In this document: positions 53,035 to 62,751 of the stretch, piece after piece
Numbering within the stretch: the stretch's first letter is position 1
Layout of the letters: each line of letters opens with the position of its first letter
Source of the DNA: Altericroceibacterium xinjiangense
GTDB taxonomy: Bacteria > Pseudomonadota > Alphaproteobacteria > Sphingomonadales > Sphingomonadaceae
NCBI RefSeq assembly: GCF_003958635.1
Contig: NZ_RSEK01000006.1
Span: forward strand, 1-64,000
Length of the DNA: 64,000 nt
Direction of reading: 5' to 3'
Notes under the pieces: model-generated
The model's input: only the letters and a program-made list of their open reading frames with translations
Told to the model about the DNA's origin: nothing
Database searches by the model: none
Translations under genes and position numbers: made by a program

Positions 53035-55044
53035 TCAGGCTCCTTCGGCAAGACTCGTCAAGGTGTCGGGCGTCAGGACTTGCGGCAGGGTCTGCTCCCC
53101 TCCTTCGGCGTCATACCAGATGTACAGCGGCACCCCCGCCACACCGTGGGCGGTCAGAAATCGCGTAATCTCGGGGTCGCGCCTCGTCCAGTCGCCCCGC
53201 ATCGCAACCACGCCAGCGTTGGCAAAGGCATCGCGCGTTGCATCCCGCTCGATCGCCACTTGCTCATTGACCTTGCAGGTCAGGCACCAGTCGGCGGTGA
53301 ACCAGACGAACACCGGCTTGCCGGAAGCCCGCGCCTCGGCCAGCGCCGCTTCGCTGTACGGCACCGCCGGCAGGACGCCCTGTTCCTGCGCGGCAGGGGG
53401 CGCGTAGGTCCAGGGAAGCAGCACGATTACAAGCGAGGCTGCTATGAGGGAGGCCAAGGCCACCGTCCGGGCACCGCGCCGCAGGCCGATCAGCAGGGCC
53501 ACCAAGGCTCCGGCGGCCAGCAGTCCCAGCGCAGCGAAGCCGGGCCCGCCAAGGCGCCAGGCCAGCCACAGCAGCGCCAGCGCAGTCAGCCCCATCGGGA
53601 TTGCCAGCAACCGGCGGAAGGTCTCCATCCACTTGCCCGGGCGCGGCAGCATGCGCCGCAGCGGCGGCACGAAGCCCAGCGCGAGGAACGGCAGTGCCAA
53701 GCCAAACCCGAGCGCGGCGAACAGCAGCAAGCCCTGCCACCAGGGCAGCAGCAGCGCCGCTCCCATCGCGGCCGCCATGAAGGGCCCGGTACATGGAGTG
53801 GCGACGAATGCGGCCAGCAGGCCGGTGGCAAACGCGCTCGACCGGCCGCCGGACCGGGTGAAGGAGAGCGATGGCAACTCGTAAAGCCCCGCCAGGTTTG
53901 CCGTGATCGCCACCGCCAAAGCCAGCAGCGCGATTACCACGCCGGGTTCCTGCAACTGGAACGCCCAGCCGATTTCGCTGCCGCCGGCGCGCAGCACCAG
54001 CAGCATCCCGCCGAGCGCGAGCGCGGCGAGAATCACCCCCGCAGTGTAGGCCAGCCCTTCCCGCCGCGCCTCCGCTTCGCTCTCGCCCGCTCGCGCAAGG
54101 CTGAGCGCCTTGAGGGAAAGGATCGGAAACACGCAGGGCATCACGTTCAGGATCAGTCCGCCCAGCAGCGCCAGAGCCAGCAGCACCGGCAGCGAAGCCA
54201 TCAACCCGCTGCCCCCTCCCAGAGGGGTTCCGCCCGCAGGAACGTCGCCCGGCTGGGCGACGAACCGCACCCCGGCGCCCGTCTGGTCCAGCTTCAGGAT
54301 CCCCGACACCGCGCCCGTGTCTTGGGCCGTCCCATCCCGCGGGAGCTCCGCAACCAGCCAGTCTCCTTCCCGCGCGAAGGTCTGGACACCGGCGTAATCG
54401 ACCAGCCGCTGCTGATCGACGAACACGTGCGGATCCTCCACTCCAAGCGAAGCGGGCAGCGGCACCGCGATCCGCAGCCCGCCCTCGGTCAGTTCGAATT
54501 TCGCCGCGCTGCTCAAGGGAGGCGGTAGAGCCGCGCGCCACGCATCGAACCGGGCATCGCGGATCGTGTCCCCGCCCACCTTCACGCGCAGCGTCAGGGT
54601 CGCGCTTTCCGGCACGCAGATCTTGTCGGTGCAGGCGAGCCAGTCCGCCTTCACTTCGATCGGAGCGATCCCCGATGCGCCTTGCGGCACCGTGACCGGG
54701 ACCAGCACGGCATAATCCCGTTCATAGACATGGTTCATCAGGCCAGAGATCAGCAGGGTTTGCGGCACCGGGTATTCCGGCCCCCCCGCTCGCCAACCTT
54801 CCGGCATTTGCCAGTCCAGCCGCATGCCGTATCCGGCATCCCCCGGGTTCGACCAGTAGCCGTGCCAACCGGGTTCGGGGTGGAACAGCAGCGCCAGCGT
54901 CAGTTCCTCGCCGGGGCGGGCGACGTCGGCGGCGATCAGTTCCGCGGCGATGTGATTGCGGTTTTGCGCCCCGGCCGGAGCGACGATGAGCATTAAGCCC
55001 AGGCACTGCAACAGCAATGCAACAAGCAGGCGATAGCGGCGCAT
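53035..55044 (-). CDS. DsbD/ScsB-like thiol:disulfide interchange protein
   Basis: This 669-residue protein carries reducing power from the cytoplasm to the periplasm. It has a signal peptide (MRRYRLLVALLLQCLGLMLI...), an N-terminal DsbD-alpha-like domain with ACTDKICVPES, eight membrane helices (about 280-560) with two Cys of the relay (NVMPCVFPILS and VATPCTGPF), and a C-terminal thioredoxin-like domain with active site ADWCLTCK (about 586). ATG 55044 is preferred over a longer frame. It probably keeps periplasmic proteins reduced. Confidence 0.9.
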   Translation of the reverse strand: MRRYRLLVALLLQCLGLMLIVAPAGAQNRNHIAAELIAADVARPGEELTLALLFHPEPGWHGYWSNPGDAGYGMRLDWQMPEGWRAGGPEYPVPQTLLISGLMNHVYERDYAVLVPVTVPQGASGIAPIEVKADWLACTDKICVPESATLTLRVKVGGDTIRDARFDAWRAALPPPLSSAAKFELTEGGLRIAVPLPASLGVEDPHVFVDQQRLVDYAGVQTFAREGDWLVAELPRDGTAQDTGAVSGILKLDQTGAGVRFVAQPGDVPAGGTPLGGGSGLMASLPVLLALALLGGLILNVMPCVFPILSLKALSLARAGESEAEARREGLAYTAGVILAALALGGMLLVLRAGGSEIGWAFQLQEPGVVIALLALAVAITANLAGLYELPSLSFTRSGGRSSAFATGLLAAFVATPCTGPFMAAAMGAALLLPWWQGLLLFAALGFGLALPFLALGFVPPLRRMLPRPGKWMETFRRLLAIPMGLTALALLWLAWRLGGPGFAALGLLAAGALVALLIGLRRGARTVALASLIAASLVIVLLPWTYAPPAAQEQGVLPAVPYSEAALAEARASGKPVFVWFTADWCLTCKVNEQVAIERDATRDAFANAGVVAMRGDWTRRDPEITRFLTAHGVAGVPLYIWYDAEGGEQTLPQVLTPDTLTSLAEGA

Positions 55045-55121
55045 GGTCCTCGGCTCCCGTCGGCCGTCACGCGCCGGCCATTCAAACGCTCTTGCCGATA
55101 GCACAACGGGCTTTCAAGAAC

Positions 55122-56795
55122 ATGACCATGCGACTCCGTCACGTTATTCTCGCCGCCACCGCCGCGCTGGCTTGCTCCACCCCGCTTGCAGCCCAGCCTG
55201 CCGACAGCACGCAGCAAGCGGCAGCTCCGGCGCAGCCGCCCCGGCTGATCGTGGCGCTTTCGGTGGACCAGCTTTCCGGCGATCTGTTCGACCGCTACCG
55301 CCGCCGCTTTACCGGCGGGCTGGCGCGACTTCAGGACGGGGCCGTGTTTCCCGCCGGCTACCAGTCCCACGCCGCGACAGAGACCTGCCCCGGCCACTCC
55401 ACGATCCTGACCGGCATGCACCCCGCGCGCACCGGGATTATCGCCAACATGTGGGTCGATCCCGATCTGTCCCGCGCGGACAAGCGCGTCTATTGCGCCG
55501 AGGACGAAGCCGATCCCGCCAGCGGTCCGTTCGATCCGGTCGTTTCCGCCGCGCACTTGCGCGTGCCGACCCTGGGCGACCGGCTGAAGGCCGCGTACCC
55601 CGGAAGCCGGAATGTCGCGGTTTCCGCCAAGGACCGTTCGGTCGTCATGATGGGCGGCCATTCCATCGATGCTGCGTACTGGTGGGATGGAAGTGGCTTC
55701 ACCAGTTTTGCGGGTCGTCCGCTGTCACCGGCCGCCCAGGCCGTGAACCGGGCTGCCACGGCGGTGATCGCGGCCGGAGCGCCGGCCTTGCCCGCCCCCG
55801 TCTGGTGCGGCCCTACCGATCGGGACGTGACGGTCGGGCCGATGAAGGTCGGCACGAACCGGTTCGCGCTGGCTCCGAATAAGCCGGGCGATTTCCGCGC
55901 GTCGCCGCGGGCCGATGCGGCGACGGCCGATCTGGCGGTTCGGCTGGTGGACGAACTGCAACTAGGCCGCGATCCGGTGCCCGATGTCCTGTCCGTCAGC
56001 CTTTCGGCGACCGATTATATCGGCCACTCCTACGGATCAGCCGGAGTGGAAATGTGCATCCAGATGGCCGAGGTGGACCGCACGATCGGTAACCTGCTCG
56101 ACGCGCTCGACCAGCGCGGGATCGATTACGCGGTGATGCTGACGTCAGATCATGGCGGAATGGACACGCCGGAGCGGCTCCGCGAACAGGCCGTGCCCGA
56201 TGCCGCCCGCGCCGCCCCCGGCCTGCTGCCGGGCGCGGTGGGAGAGGCTCTCGCGGCGCGCACCGGCTTGTCCGTTCCAACCGGCCCGCTGGTCCTGGGC
56301 CTTGGCGCAGGCGGCGATTATTACCTTTCCGCGCAGCTCGACCCGGCACAGAAGTCCCGCGCATTGGCCGAACTGGCGACCATGTTGAGAGCAGACCCGC
56401 AAATCGCGGCGGTCTTCACAGCGCCGGAACTTGCCGCCCTGCCCAGTCCCACGGGTTCCCCGCAGGACTGGACGCTGGAACAGCGGGCGCGCGCCTCTTT
56501 CGATCCGGAACGGTCGGGCGATGTCGTGGCCCTCCTGAAGCGGGGAGTCGTCGCGGTGACCGATCCGGGCCCGGGGCACGCGACGGGCCACGGCAGCCCG
56601 TGGGACTATGATCGCCGCGTGCCGATCCTGTTCTTGCGCAAGGGTATGAGCGGCTTCGAACAAGCAACCCCGGTGGAAACGGTGGACATCGCCCCGACAT
56701 TGGCGGCACTGACGGGACTCGCTATCCCGGCGGGAACACTCGACGGACGCTGCCTCGACATCGACGGCGGACCCGGCGATACCTGCATCAGGTAA
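55122..56795 (+). CDS. Alkaline phosphatase family protein (PhoK-like)
   Basis: This 557-residue exported metal-dependent phosphatase has a signal peptide (HVILAATAALACSTPLAAQP). The catalytic Thr is in ATETCPGHSTILTGMHPART (about 86-105), the motif of Sphingomonas PhoK-type enzymes. Metal ligands are suggested by LSVDQLSGD near the start and by DHGGMDTP and GHGSPWDYDRRVPIL later. It probably releases phosphate from esters in the periplasm. ATG 55122 or 55128 are both possible. Confidence 0.88.
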   Translation: MTMRLRHVILAATAALACSTPLAAQPADSTQQAAAPAQPPRLIVALSVDQLSGDLFDRYRRRFTGGLARLQDGAVFPAGYQSHAATETCPGHSTILTGMHPARTGIIANMWVDPDLSRADKRVYCAEDEADPASGPFDPVVSAAHLRVPTLGDRLKAAYPGSRNVAVSAKDRSVVMMGGHSIDAAYWWDGSGFTSFAGRPLSPAAQAVNRAATAVIAAGAPALPAPVWCGPTDRDVTVGPMKVGTNRFALAPNKPGDFRASPRADAATADLAVRLVDELQLGRDPVPDVLSVSLSATDYIGHSYGSAGVEMCIQMAEVDRTIGNLLDALDQRGIDYAVMLTSDHGGMDTPERLREQAVPDAARAAPGLLPGAVGEALAARTGLSVPTGPLVLGLGAGGDYYLSAQLDPAQKSRALAELATMLRADPQIAAVFTAPELAALPSPTGSPQDWTLEQRARASFDPERSGDVVALLKRGVVAVTDPGPGHATGHGSPWDYDRRVPILFLRKGMSGFEQATPVETVDIAPTLAALTGLAIPAGTLDGRCLDIDGGPGDTCIR

Positions 56796-56811
56796 AAAGG
56801 ATTCCAGACGA

Positions 56812-58056
56812 GTGGCGAGCGCAGTGGCAGGACAAACGGCGAATGGAGACAAGCGGGACCTCCTGATTCTCGGCGGCGGGTTGGTCGGCATGACGCTGGC
56901 GCTGGCCGCCGCGCGGCAAGGCATCTCCAGCCACGTCGTCGATCGCGCCGATCCAGCGGATCTGACGGCCGAAGGGTTCGACGGACGCGCGTCGGCGATC
57001 TCGACCGCCAGTTGGAACCTGTTCGCCAACATCGGCCTCGCCCCGCAGCTGGAACCGCACGGCTGCCCGATCGAATCGATTGCGGTGACGGACGGCATGC
57101 GCCCCGGCCGAATCGATTTCCGGCCCGAACCGCACGAAGGCTCGCTCGGCCGGATGTTCGCGAACCGGATCTTGCGGCTCACCCTGTTCGAAGCGGCGAA
57201 GGACGAACCGCTGATCAGCTGGCATTCGCGCGCCGAAATCGTGGAACGGGAACGCGGCCCCTTCGGCGTCTCTGTTCGGCTGGCGGACGGCACGCAGCTT
57301 TCCGCTTCGCTGATGGTCGCGGCTGAGGGGCGCAATTCCCCTACCCGCAAGGAAACCGGACTAACGATCGCGAAGTGGGATTATTCCCATCAGGCGATCA
57401 TCGCCGGGCTGGTTCATGAAAAGCCGCACGGCAACGTCGCCTGGGAGATCTTCTATCCCGCCGGGCCGTTCGCGCTGCTTCCGCTGCTCGATGGACCGGC
57501 AGGGCAGCACCGCAGCGCGCTGGTGTGGACCGTGGCGGACAAGGACGCAGCCGGCGTTCTCGCCTTGTCAGACCGCGCCTTCCTGACCGAAGTGGAAAAG
57601 CGGATGCACGGTGTGTTCGGGTCGGTTTCGGTCGAAGGACCGCGCTCCGCCTTTCCGCTCGGCTTCCATCACACCGCCCGCATCACCGCGGAACGGCTGG
57701 CGCTGATCGGCGATGCGGCCCACGGGATTCACCCCATCGCGGGACAAGGCCTGAACCTTGGCCTGCGCGATGTCGGCGCCCTGGTGGAAGCGATTGCGGA
57801 CGGAATGCGGCTCGGGCTCGATTTGGGCGATCCGCAGGTTCTGAAACGGTATGAGAACTGGCGCGGGCTCGATAGCTTCATGGTCGCGCTGGCGACCGAC
57901 GGGCTTACGCGGCTGTTCGGCATCCCGGGACGCCTGCCCAGCGCAATCCGTCGCCTGGGAATGGGGATAGTCCAGCGCACGCCGCCGCTGAAGCGCTGGT
58001 TCATGGATGAAGCGCGCGGCGTCACCGGAGACTTGCCTGAACTGCTGAAGGGCTAA
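56812..58056 (+). CDS. UbiH/Coq6-family FAD-dependent hydroxylase
   Basis: This 414-residue flavoprotein probably hydroxylates a ring position in ubiquinone synthesis. It has the N-terminal FAD motif LLILGGGLVGMTLALAAARQ (about 17-36), the middle DGRASAISTAS, and the second FAD motif RLALIGDAAHGIHPIAGQGLN (about 301-321). The start is GTG at 56812. Whether it is UbiH, UbiF or UbiI cannot be decided. Its stop overlaps the convergent mitofilin-like gene by 4 bp. Confidence 0.9.
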   Translation: MASAVAGQTANGDKRDLLILGGGLVGMTLALAAARQGISSHVVDRADPADLTAEGFDGRASAISTASWNLFANIGLAPQLEPHGCPIESIAVTDGMRPGRIDFRPEPHEGSLGRMFANRILRLTLFEAAKDEPLISWHSRAEIVERERGPFGVSVRLADGTQLSASLMVAAEGRNSPTRKETGLTIAKWDYSHQAIIAGLVHEKPHGNVAWEIFYPAGPFALLPLLDGPAGQHRSALVWTVADKDAAGVLALSDRAFLTEVEKRMHGVFGSVSVEGPRSAFPLGFHHTARITAERLALIGDAAHGIHPIAGQGLNLGLRDVGALVEAIADGMRLGLDLGDPQVLKRYENWRGLDSFMVALATDGLTRLFGIPGRLPSAIRRLGMGIVQRTPPLKRWFMDEARGVTGDLPELLKG

Positions 58057-59018
58057 TCGCCTGCGACGGGGACGACCGGGTCTCTGGCAGCTGCCGGACT
58101 TGGAGCAACTTCCGCGCGCGGCGCAGCGGCCGGGTCAACGGGCACTACCGGGCTTGGCTGCACCACGCTGTTGCCGTCCCTGTCGCGCAGGCCGCGCGGA
58201 TCGAGGATCGCAGTCGTCTCCAGCAGATCCAGCGCGCGTTGCGCGGCGGCATAGCGTTCCGCGTCCGCGATCCAGTCAGCCGCTTCTGCCGCGTTCGGCA
58301 AGTGCCGCACCTCGGAAATCGCGGCTTCTATCCGTCCCTCCTGCAGCAACAGCCGGGCCCGGGCCAGTCGCCGGTCGGCTGCCGGGGAGGGCGCGGAGTC
58401 GCGGCGGATCACGAACAAGTCGGACACTTCGCGTCCGATCCGGCTGAACAGCCCTTCGTCCGCAGGTGCCTGAGCCAGAGTTGGTGCAAGCCGGGTCAGC
58501 CGGCTGATCAACTGGTCGGATGTTATGGGATCCCGCGCCATGTTGAGGACGGTGGCAACCGCGTTGGGCCGCGAATCGCCGAACCGCAACCGCAACTGGT
58601 CAGCGAGATAGCCCAGCGGCGCACCGCGTTCGATCGCGCGGCGAGCGGCGAACGCGATCAGCAGCCCTTCGGCGCGCCCGGCATTGCCCGCCGCTGCCTG
58701 CGCCTGCAAGTCCAACCGGGCGAGCCGCTGCTCCATCGCGGCGACCCGCTGGTCCATCCCGCCTTGCCGCTGCGCTATGGCGACGGTTGCCAGCCGGGCC
58801 TGTTCGGCCGTCCGGGCGGCCTGCGGTGTGCTGGTCTGCGCTCCCACAGGCACTTCGTCCGTCGGGGAGGTCACGAAACCGAAGCGATAGCCCGTCTGCC
58901 ACGCAAGCGCCGCCATCGCCAGCACACCAAGCAGGAAGGCAATGATGGCCACGCCGAGCACGGTCCGCTTGCGGCTTCTCGCCGGTGCGGCTCGCCCGTT
59001 CAGAGTATCGTCGTCCAT
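58053..59018 (-). CDS. Mitofilin/HemX-like inner-membrane protein
   Basis: This 321-residue protein has one membrane anchor (about 19-41, VLGVAIIAFLLGVLAMAALA) and a periplasmic coiled-coil and helical part (about 65-280). Ends Pro/Ala-rich. It resembles the COG4223 (mitofilin-like) family seen beside hemC and hemD in alphaproteobacteria. It is 19 bp downstream of hemD on the same strand. A role in haem synthesis or membrane shape is not proven. Confidence 0.7.
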   Translation of the reverse strand: MDDDTLNGRAAPARSRKRTVLGVAIIAFLLGVLAMAALAWQTGYRFGFVTSPTDEVPVGAQTSTPQAARTAEQARLATVAIAQRQGGMDQRVAAMEQRLARLDLQAQAAAGNAGRAEGLLIAFAARRAIERGAPLGYLADQLRLRFGDSRPNAVATVLNMARDPITSDQLISRLTRLAPTLAQAPADEGLFSRIGREVSDLFVIRRDSAPSPAADRRLARARLLLQEGRIEAAISEVRHLPNAAEAADWIADAERYAAAQRALDLLETTAILDPRGLRDRDGNSVVQPSPVVPVDPAAAPRAEVAPSPAAARDPVVPVAGD

Positions 59019-59037
59019 CTGCCCATCCCGAACTTCG

Positions 59038-59745
59038 TCACGCCTGGTCCGGCGCCGGGGGCGGTTGATGGCACATGTCCCTCACCAGTGCCAGCAGGGA
59101 GCCTTCACGCGGGGTCTGCGCGGTACGCACCTCGGCCCATCCATTGCCAGCCGCCGAAGCGACCCGGGGCGCGAGCGCGGCGAGCCGGATCGAACCGCGC
59201 GGGACGGAAAGCCGCGCGCACTCACGGGCAAAATGGCGGGAGGCGGCGGCGGAATGGAGCAGCACGATGGCGCCCTCGCGTAGCAGGGCTGCCATGGCGT
59301 TCGGCAACGGCAGCGGCTCGCTCGCATAGACGGTGCGAGTCAGGATCGTGACTGTCGGCGGAGGAGCGAGCGCGACCCGTTCCGCCCCGGCCAGCCGCAG
59401 GAAGCGGATCGGCGGGCCTGCCCGCTGGTCCAGCAGGCCCTGCAAGCCGCCGCTGCCGATTTCCGCCACGGTAAAGCCCGCGCGCCGCGCTGCCTCGGCG
59501 GTTGCCTCACCCACCGCATGGACAGGCTTGCCCCTCATGGCCCGGGTCGCTGCGCCGCCATGCCGGATCGCGTTGGCGCTGCCGATCAGCAGCGCGTCGT
59601 AATCGGCCGGGTCCGGCGCGTCCCACTCCAGCGGACGGACGGCGAACAAAGGGAAAGCCGCCACTTCCATTCCCATCTCGCGGGCAGCATCCACGGTCCC
59701 GCCCAGCCCCGGCTCCGGCCGGATGGCGATGATCGGTCCGCTCAC
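59038..59745 (-). CDS. hemD: Uroporphyrinogen-III synthase
   Basis: This 235-residue enzyme closes and inverts ring D of hydroxymethylbilane. Sequence conservation in HemD is low; recognised parts are IIAIRPEPGLGGTVDAAREM at the start, DALLIGSANAIRHGG (about 49-63) and AVGEATAEAARRAGF. The start is GTG overlapping the hemC stop (GTGA), and the hemC-hemD pairing supports the call. Confidence 0.88.
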   Translation of the reverse strand: MSGPIIAIRPEPGLGGTVDAAREMGMEVAAFPLFAVRPLEWDAPDPADYDALLIGSANAIRHGGAATRAMRGKPVHAVGEATAEAARRAGFTVAEIGSGGLQGLLDQRAGPPIRFLRLAGAERVALAPPPTVTILTRTVYASEPLPLPNAMAALLREGAIVLLHSAAASRHFARECARLSVPRGSIRLAALAPRVASAAGNGWAEVRTAQTPREGSLLALVRDMCHQPPPAPDQA

Positions 59746-60668
59746 GCCCCGGTGAACAGCGCGGAAATTCCGGGGGTGGCGCGGGCCAGCAGATCGGCGG
59801 CGAGGCGCGCGGGACCATCCGTGTCACTGTCCCCGAAGCGTGCGTCGCCGCTCACGCGCTCGGCCCCGTCCATGCTGAACAAGGCCGCGCGCATGGCCAG
59901 TTCTCCGTTCTCCCAAGTGCACAGCGCGGCAATCGGACTGTGGCAACTGCCGCCCAATGCCGCCAGCAGCGCACGCTCCGCAAGGACTTCCGCCCGGCTT
60001 GGCGGGTGATCGATGGCGGAAAGGAGTTCCCGCGTCCGCATGTCATCGGCGCGGCACTCGATCCCGATCGCCCCTTGTGCCGGGGCCGGTATCCACTGGT
60101 CCATTTCAAGCGGATGACCGACACCGGTTTCGCCGAGCCGCTGCAGCCCGGCAGCGGCGAGGAACGTCGCGCGCACCTCACCCGCGGCCAGCTTGGCAAT
60201 CCGGGTGCCGACGTTGCCGCGAAAGGATACGACCCGGCAATCGGGTCGGGTGTGGAGCAATTGCGCCGCCCGGCGCGGGGCGCTGGTGCCGATCGTGGAG
60301 CCGCGCGGAATCTCGGCCAGGCTTGCCGCTCCCACCAAGACGTCGCGCTTGTCGGCGCGGGGCAGGATGGCTCCGAACACGAATTCCTCCGGCCGTTCGG
60401 TCTCCACGTCCTTCATGGAATGCACCGCGGCATCGATCCGTCCTTCTGCCAGGAAACCGTCCAGCTCCCGCGTCCAGAGTGCTTTTCCGCCGATTTCGGC
60501 CAGCGGGCGATCCTGGATCTTGTCACCCCCTGAGATGACGGATTGCAATTCAACCGCGGCTTCGGGCCAGCCATGCGCGGCGCACAAGCGCGCGCGCGTT
60601 TCTTCGGCCTGTGCCATGGCCAGCGGCGATCGGCGAGTGCCGAGACGGAGTTGAGCTGTATCGTTCAT
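59742..60668 (-). CDS. hemC: Porphobilinogen deaminase (hydroxymethylbilane synthase)
   Basis: This 308-residue enzyme joins four porphobilinogens to hydroxymethylbilane. It has [20 protein letters not shown] (about 6-25), [20 protein letters not shown] (with the catalytic Asp in the family), [32 protein letters not shown] and the DPM-cofactor Cys in [11 protein letters not shown] (about 235). Length is normal. Divergent from tsaD. Confidence 0.96.
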   Translation of the reverse strand: MNDTAQLRLGTRRSPLAMAQAEETRARLCAAHGWPEAAVELQSVISGGDKIQDRPLAEIGGKALWTRELDGFLAEGRIDAAVHSMKDVETERPEEFVFGAILPRADKRDVLVGAASLAEIPRGSTIGTSAPRRAAQLLHTRPDCRVVSFRGNVGTRIAKLAAGEVRATFLAAAGLQRLGETGVGHPLEMDQWIPAPAQGAIGIECRADDMRTRELLSAIDHPPSRAEVLAERALLAALGGSCHSPIAALCTWENGELAMRAALFSMDGAERVSGDARFGDSDTDGPARLAADLLARATPGISALFTGA

Positions 60669-60715
60669 GCGCGCTTGCTTGCCCTAAAACGCATTTGCGT
60701 CCAGTGGAACCCGCC

Positions 60716-61762
60716 ATGACGAATGGCCCCGCCCTGGTGCTCGGTATCGAAAGCAGCTGTGACGAGACTGCCGCGGCGCTGGTGACAAGCGAGCGGCGCA
60801 TCCTTGCCCAGAAAATCGCCTCTCAGGACGACGTTCACGCTCCTTACGGCGGTGTGGTTCCGGAATTCGCTGCCCGTGCCCATGCCGAACGGCTCGCTCC
60901 GCTGATCGAAGCCGTGCTGGATGAGGCCGAAATCGAGATTCGGGATGTCGATGCCGTCGCAGCGACTGCCGGCCCGGGACTGATCGGCGGCGTCATGGTT
61001 GGGCTGGTAACCGGCAAGGCTCTCGCGACGGCGAGTGGAAAGCCGCTGATCGCGATCAACCACCTGGAAGGCCATGCACTGAGCCCCCGGCTGGCCGATC
61101 CCACCCTGCAATTCCCCTACGCGCTACTGCTGGTTTCCGGCGGCCACTGCCAGATCCTCCGGGTCGAAGGCGTGGGGCGGTACCAAAGGCTGGCGACCAC
61201 CATCGACGATGCCTTGGGCGAAGCGTTCGACAAGACCGCCAAGATTCTCGGACTCGGCTATCCGGGCGGCCCCGCGGTTGAACGGCTGGCGCAGCAAGGC
61301 GACCCGCGCGGTGTCCCCCTGCCCCGCCCGCTGGTGGGCAAGCGGGAACCGCATTTCTCCTTTGCTGGCTTGAAAAGCGCTGTCCTGCGAGCGCATGAGA
61401 GCGGCAACTACGCCCCCGCCGATCTCGCCGCCAGCTTCCAGCAAGCGGCAATCGACTGTGTTCTCGACAGGATGCAGCGGTCACTTGAGACAATGGATGA
61501 AGTCACCGCCCTGGTCGTTGCCGGCGGCGTCGCCGCCAACACCCGCGTTCGCACGGAGCTTGAACAATGCGCGGCAAGCCGCGGTTTGCGCTTCGTCGCC
61601 CCCCCGTTGAAGCTCTGCACCGATAACGCCGCGATGATTGCATGGGCGGGTATCGAGCGGTTCGCGAAGGGAGAGGCTTCTCCCCTGGACGTCCCCGCGC
61701 GGCCGCGCTGGCCGCTTGACCCCGGCGCCGAGCCGGTGCGCGGCGCGGGAGCCAAAGCGTGA
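60716..61762 (+). CDS. tsaD: tRNA N6-adenosine threonylcarbamoyltransferase
   Basis: This 348-residue enzyme attaches threonylcarbamoyl to A37 of tRNAs that read ANN codons. It begins [17 protein letters not shown] and has [16 protein letters not shown], the metal-binding [10 protein letters not shown] (about 113-122), [10 protein letters not shown] and [11 protein letters not shown] near the C-terminus. The ATG at 60716 is chosen over an upstream frame that overlaps hemC. Its end overlaps gpsA by 4 bp. Confidence 0.96.
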   Translation: MTNGPALVLGIESSCDETAAALVTSERRILAQKIASQDDVHAPYGGVVPEFAARAHAERLAPLIEAVLDEAEIEIRDVDAVAATAGPGLIGGVMVGLVTGKALATASGKPLIAINHLEGHALSPRLADPTLQFPYALLLVSGGHCQILRVEGVGRYQRLATTIDDALGEAFDKTAKILGLGYPGGPAVERLAQQGDPRGVPLPRPLVGKREPHFSFAGLKSAVLRAHESGNYAPADLAASFQQAAIDCVLDRMQRSLETMDEVTALVVAGGVAANTRVRTELEQCAASRGLRFVAPPLKLCTDNAAMIAWAGIERFAKGEASPLDVPARPRWPLDPGAEPVRGAGAKA

Positions 61763-62751
61763 GCGCGGACGTCGCCGTTATCGGAGCCGGCGCCTGGGGC
61801 ACGGCCCTGGCGCAGATGCTGGCAAGCGATGGGCGCGACGTCCTGCTCTGGGCGCGGGACAACGCGCTGGCGGACGCGATCAACCGGGACGGGATGAATT
61901 CCACCTATCTTCCGGACACTCCCCTTGCCGCGTCCATTCGCGCCACCAGCGACCTTGCCGAGCCTGCGCGGTGCGCCATCGTGCTGCTCGTCACCCCCGC
62001 GCAGCACCTGGGCGAGGTTCTGGCCGCCTTTCCTGCCTTTCCGCGCGATCTGGTGCTTTGCTCGAAAGGGATTGAGGCCGGAACCGGGCGGCTGATGAAC
62101 GAAGTCGCGCGCGAAGTCGCGCCAGATAGCGACATTGCCGTTCTGTCCGGGCCGACCTTTGCCCACGAAGTCGCCGCTGGCCTGCCTACGGCGGTGACAC
62201 TGGCTTGTGGCGGCGGGGAACCCCAGTGGCGCCGCCTTGCTGCCGCCGTCGCCCGCCCGAGCTTTCGCCCTTATTATTCCGATGACGTCGCGGGGGCTGA
62301 AATCGGCGGCGCGGTAAAGAACGTGCTGGCGATCGCCTGCGGCGTGGTCGATGGATTGCAGCTGGGCCAGAACGCCCGTGCCGCGCTGATCGCGCGAGGA
62401 TATGCCGAAATGCTGCGTTTTGGCGAAGCGTACGGGGCGGAGCGGGAGACGCTGTCCGGCCTGTGCGGCCTCGGCGATCTTGTTCTGACGTGTTCGTCCA
62501 CGGCGAGCCGCAACTTCTCGCTTGGGAAGGCTTTGGCAAAAGGGCACGATCCGGCAAAGCTGCTGGCGGATCGCAAGACCGTGGCCGAAGGCGCGTTCAC
62601 AGCGCCCGTCCTCGCCGAACTCGCAGCCCGGCACGGCATTGCGATGCCCATCGTGACGGCCGTCTCACGCCTGTTGCAGGGGGAACCGGCGCGCGAGGTC
62701 GCAAGCGAGCTCCTGGCCCGCCCGTTGACGGCGGAAGGACCGGCGGCTTGA
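61759..62751 (+). CDS. gpsA: Glycerol-3-phosphate dehydrogenase (NAD(P)+)
   Basis: This 330-residue enzyme makes glycerol 3-phosphate for phospholipids. It has the nucleotide site [15 protein letters not shown] (about 6-20), the mid motifs [17 protein letters not shown] and the catalytic Lys in [13 protein letters not shown] (about 181). [14 protein letters not shown] follows. The start GTG overlaps the tsaD stop (GTGA). Length is normal. Confidence 0.96.
   Translation: MSADVAVIGAGAWGTALAQMLASDGRDVLLWARDNALADAINRDGMNSTYLPDTPLAASIRATSDLAEPARCAIVLLVTPAQHLGEVLAAFPAFPRDLVLCSKGIEAGTGRLMNEVAREVAPDSDIAVLSGPTFAHEVAAGLPTAVTLACGGGEPQWRRLAAAVARPSFRPYYSDDVAGAEIGGAVKNVLAIACGVVDGLQLGQNARAALIARGYAEMLRFGEAYGAERETLSGLCGLGDLVLTCSSTASRNFSLGKALAKGHDPAKLLADRKTVAEGAFTAPVLAELAARHGIAMPIVTAVSRLLQGEPAREVASELLARPLTAEGPAA

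Noticed and set aside
53264-54541. 425-codon open frame on the minus strand
   Set aside because: Same strand as the DsbD-like gene but another frame; composition is Gly/Arg/Ala-rich without domains.
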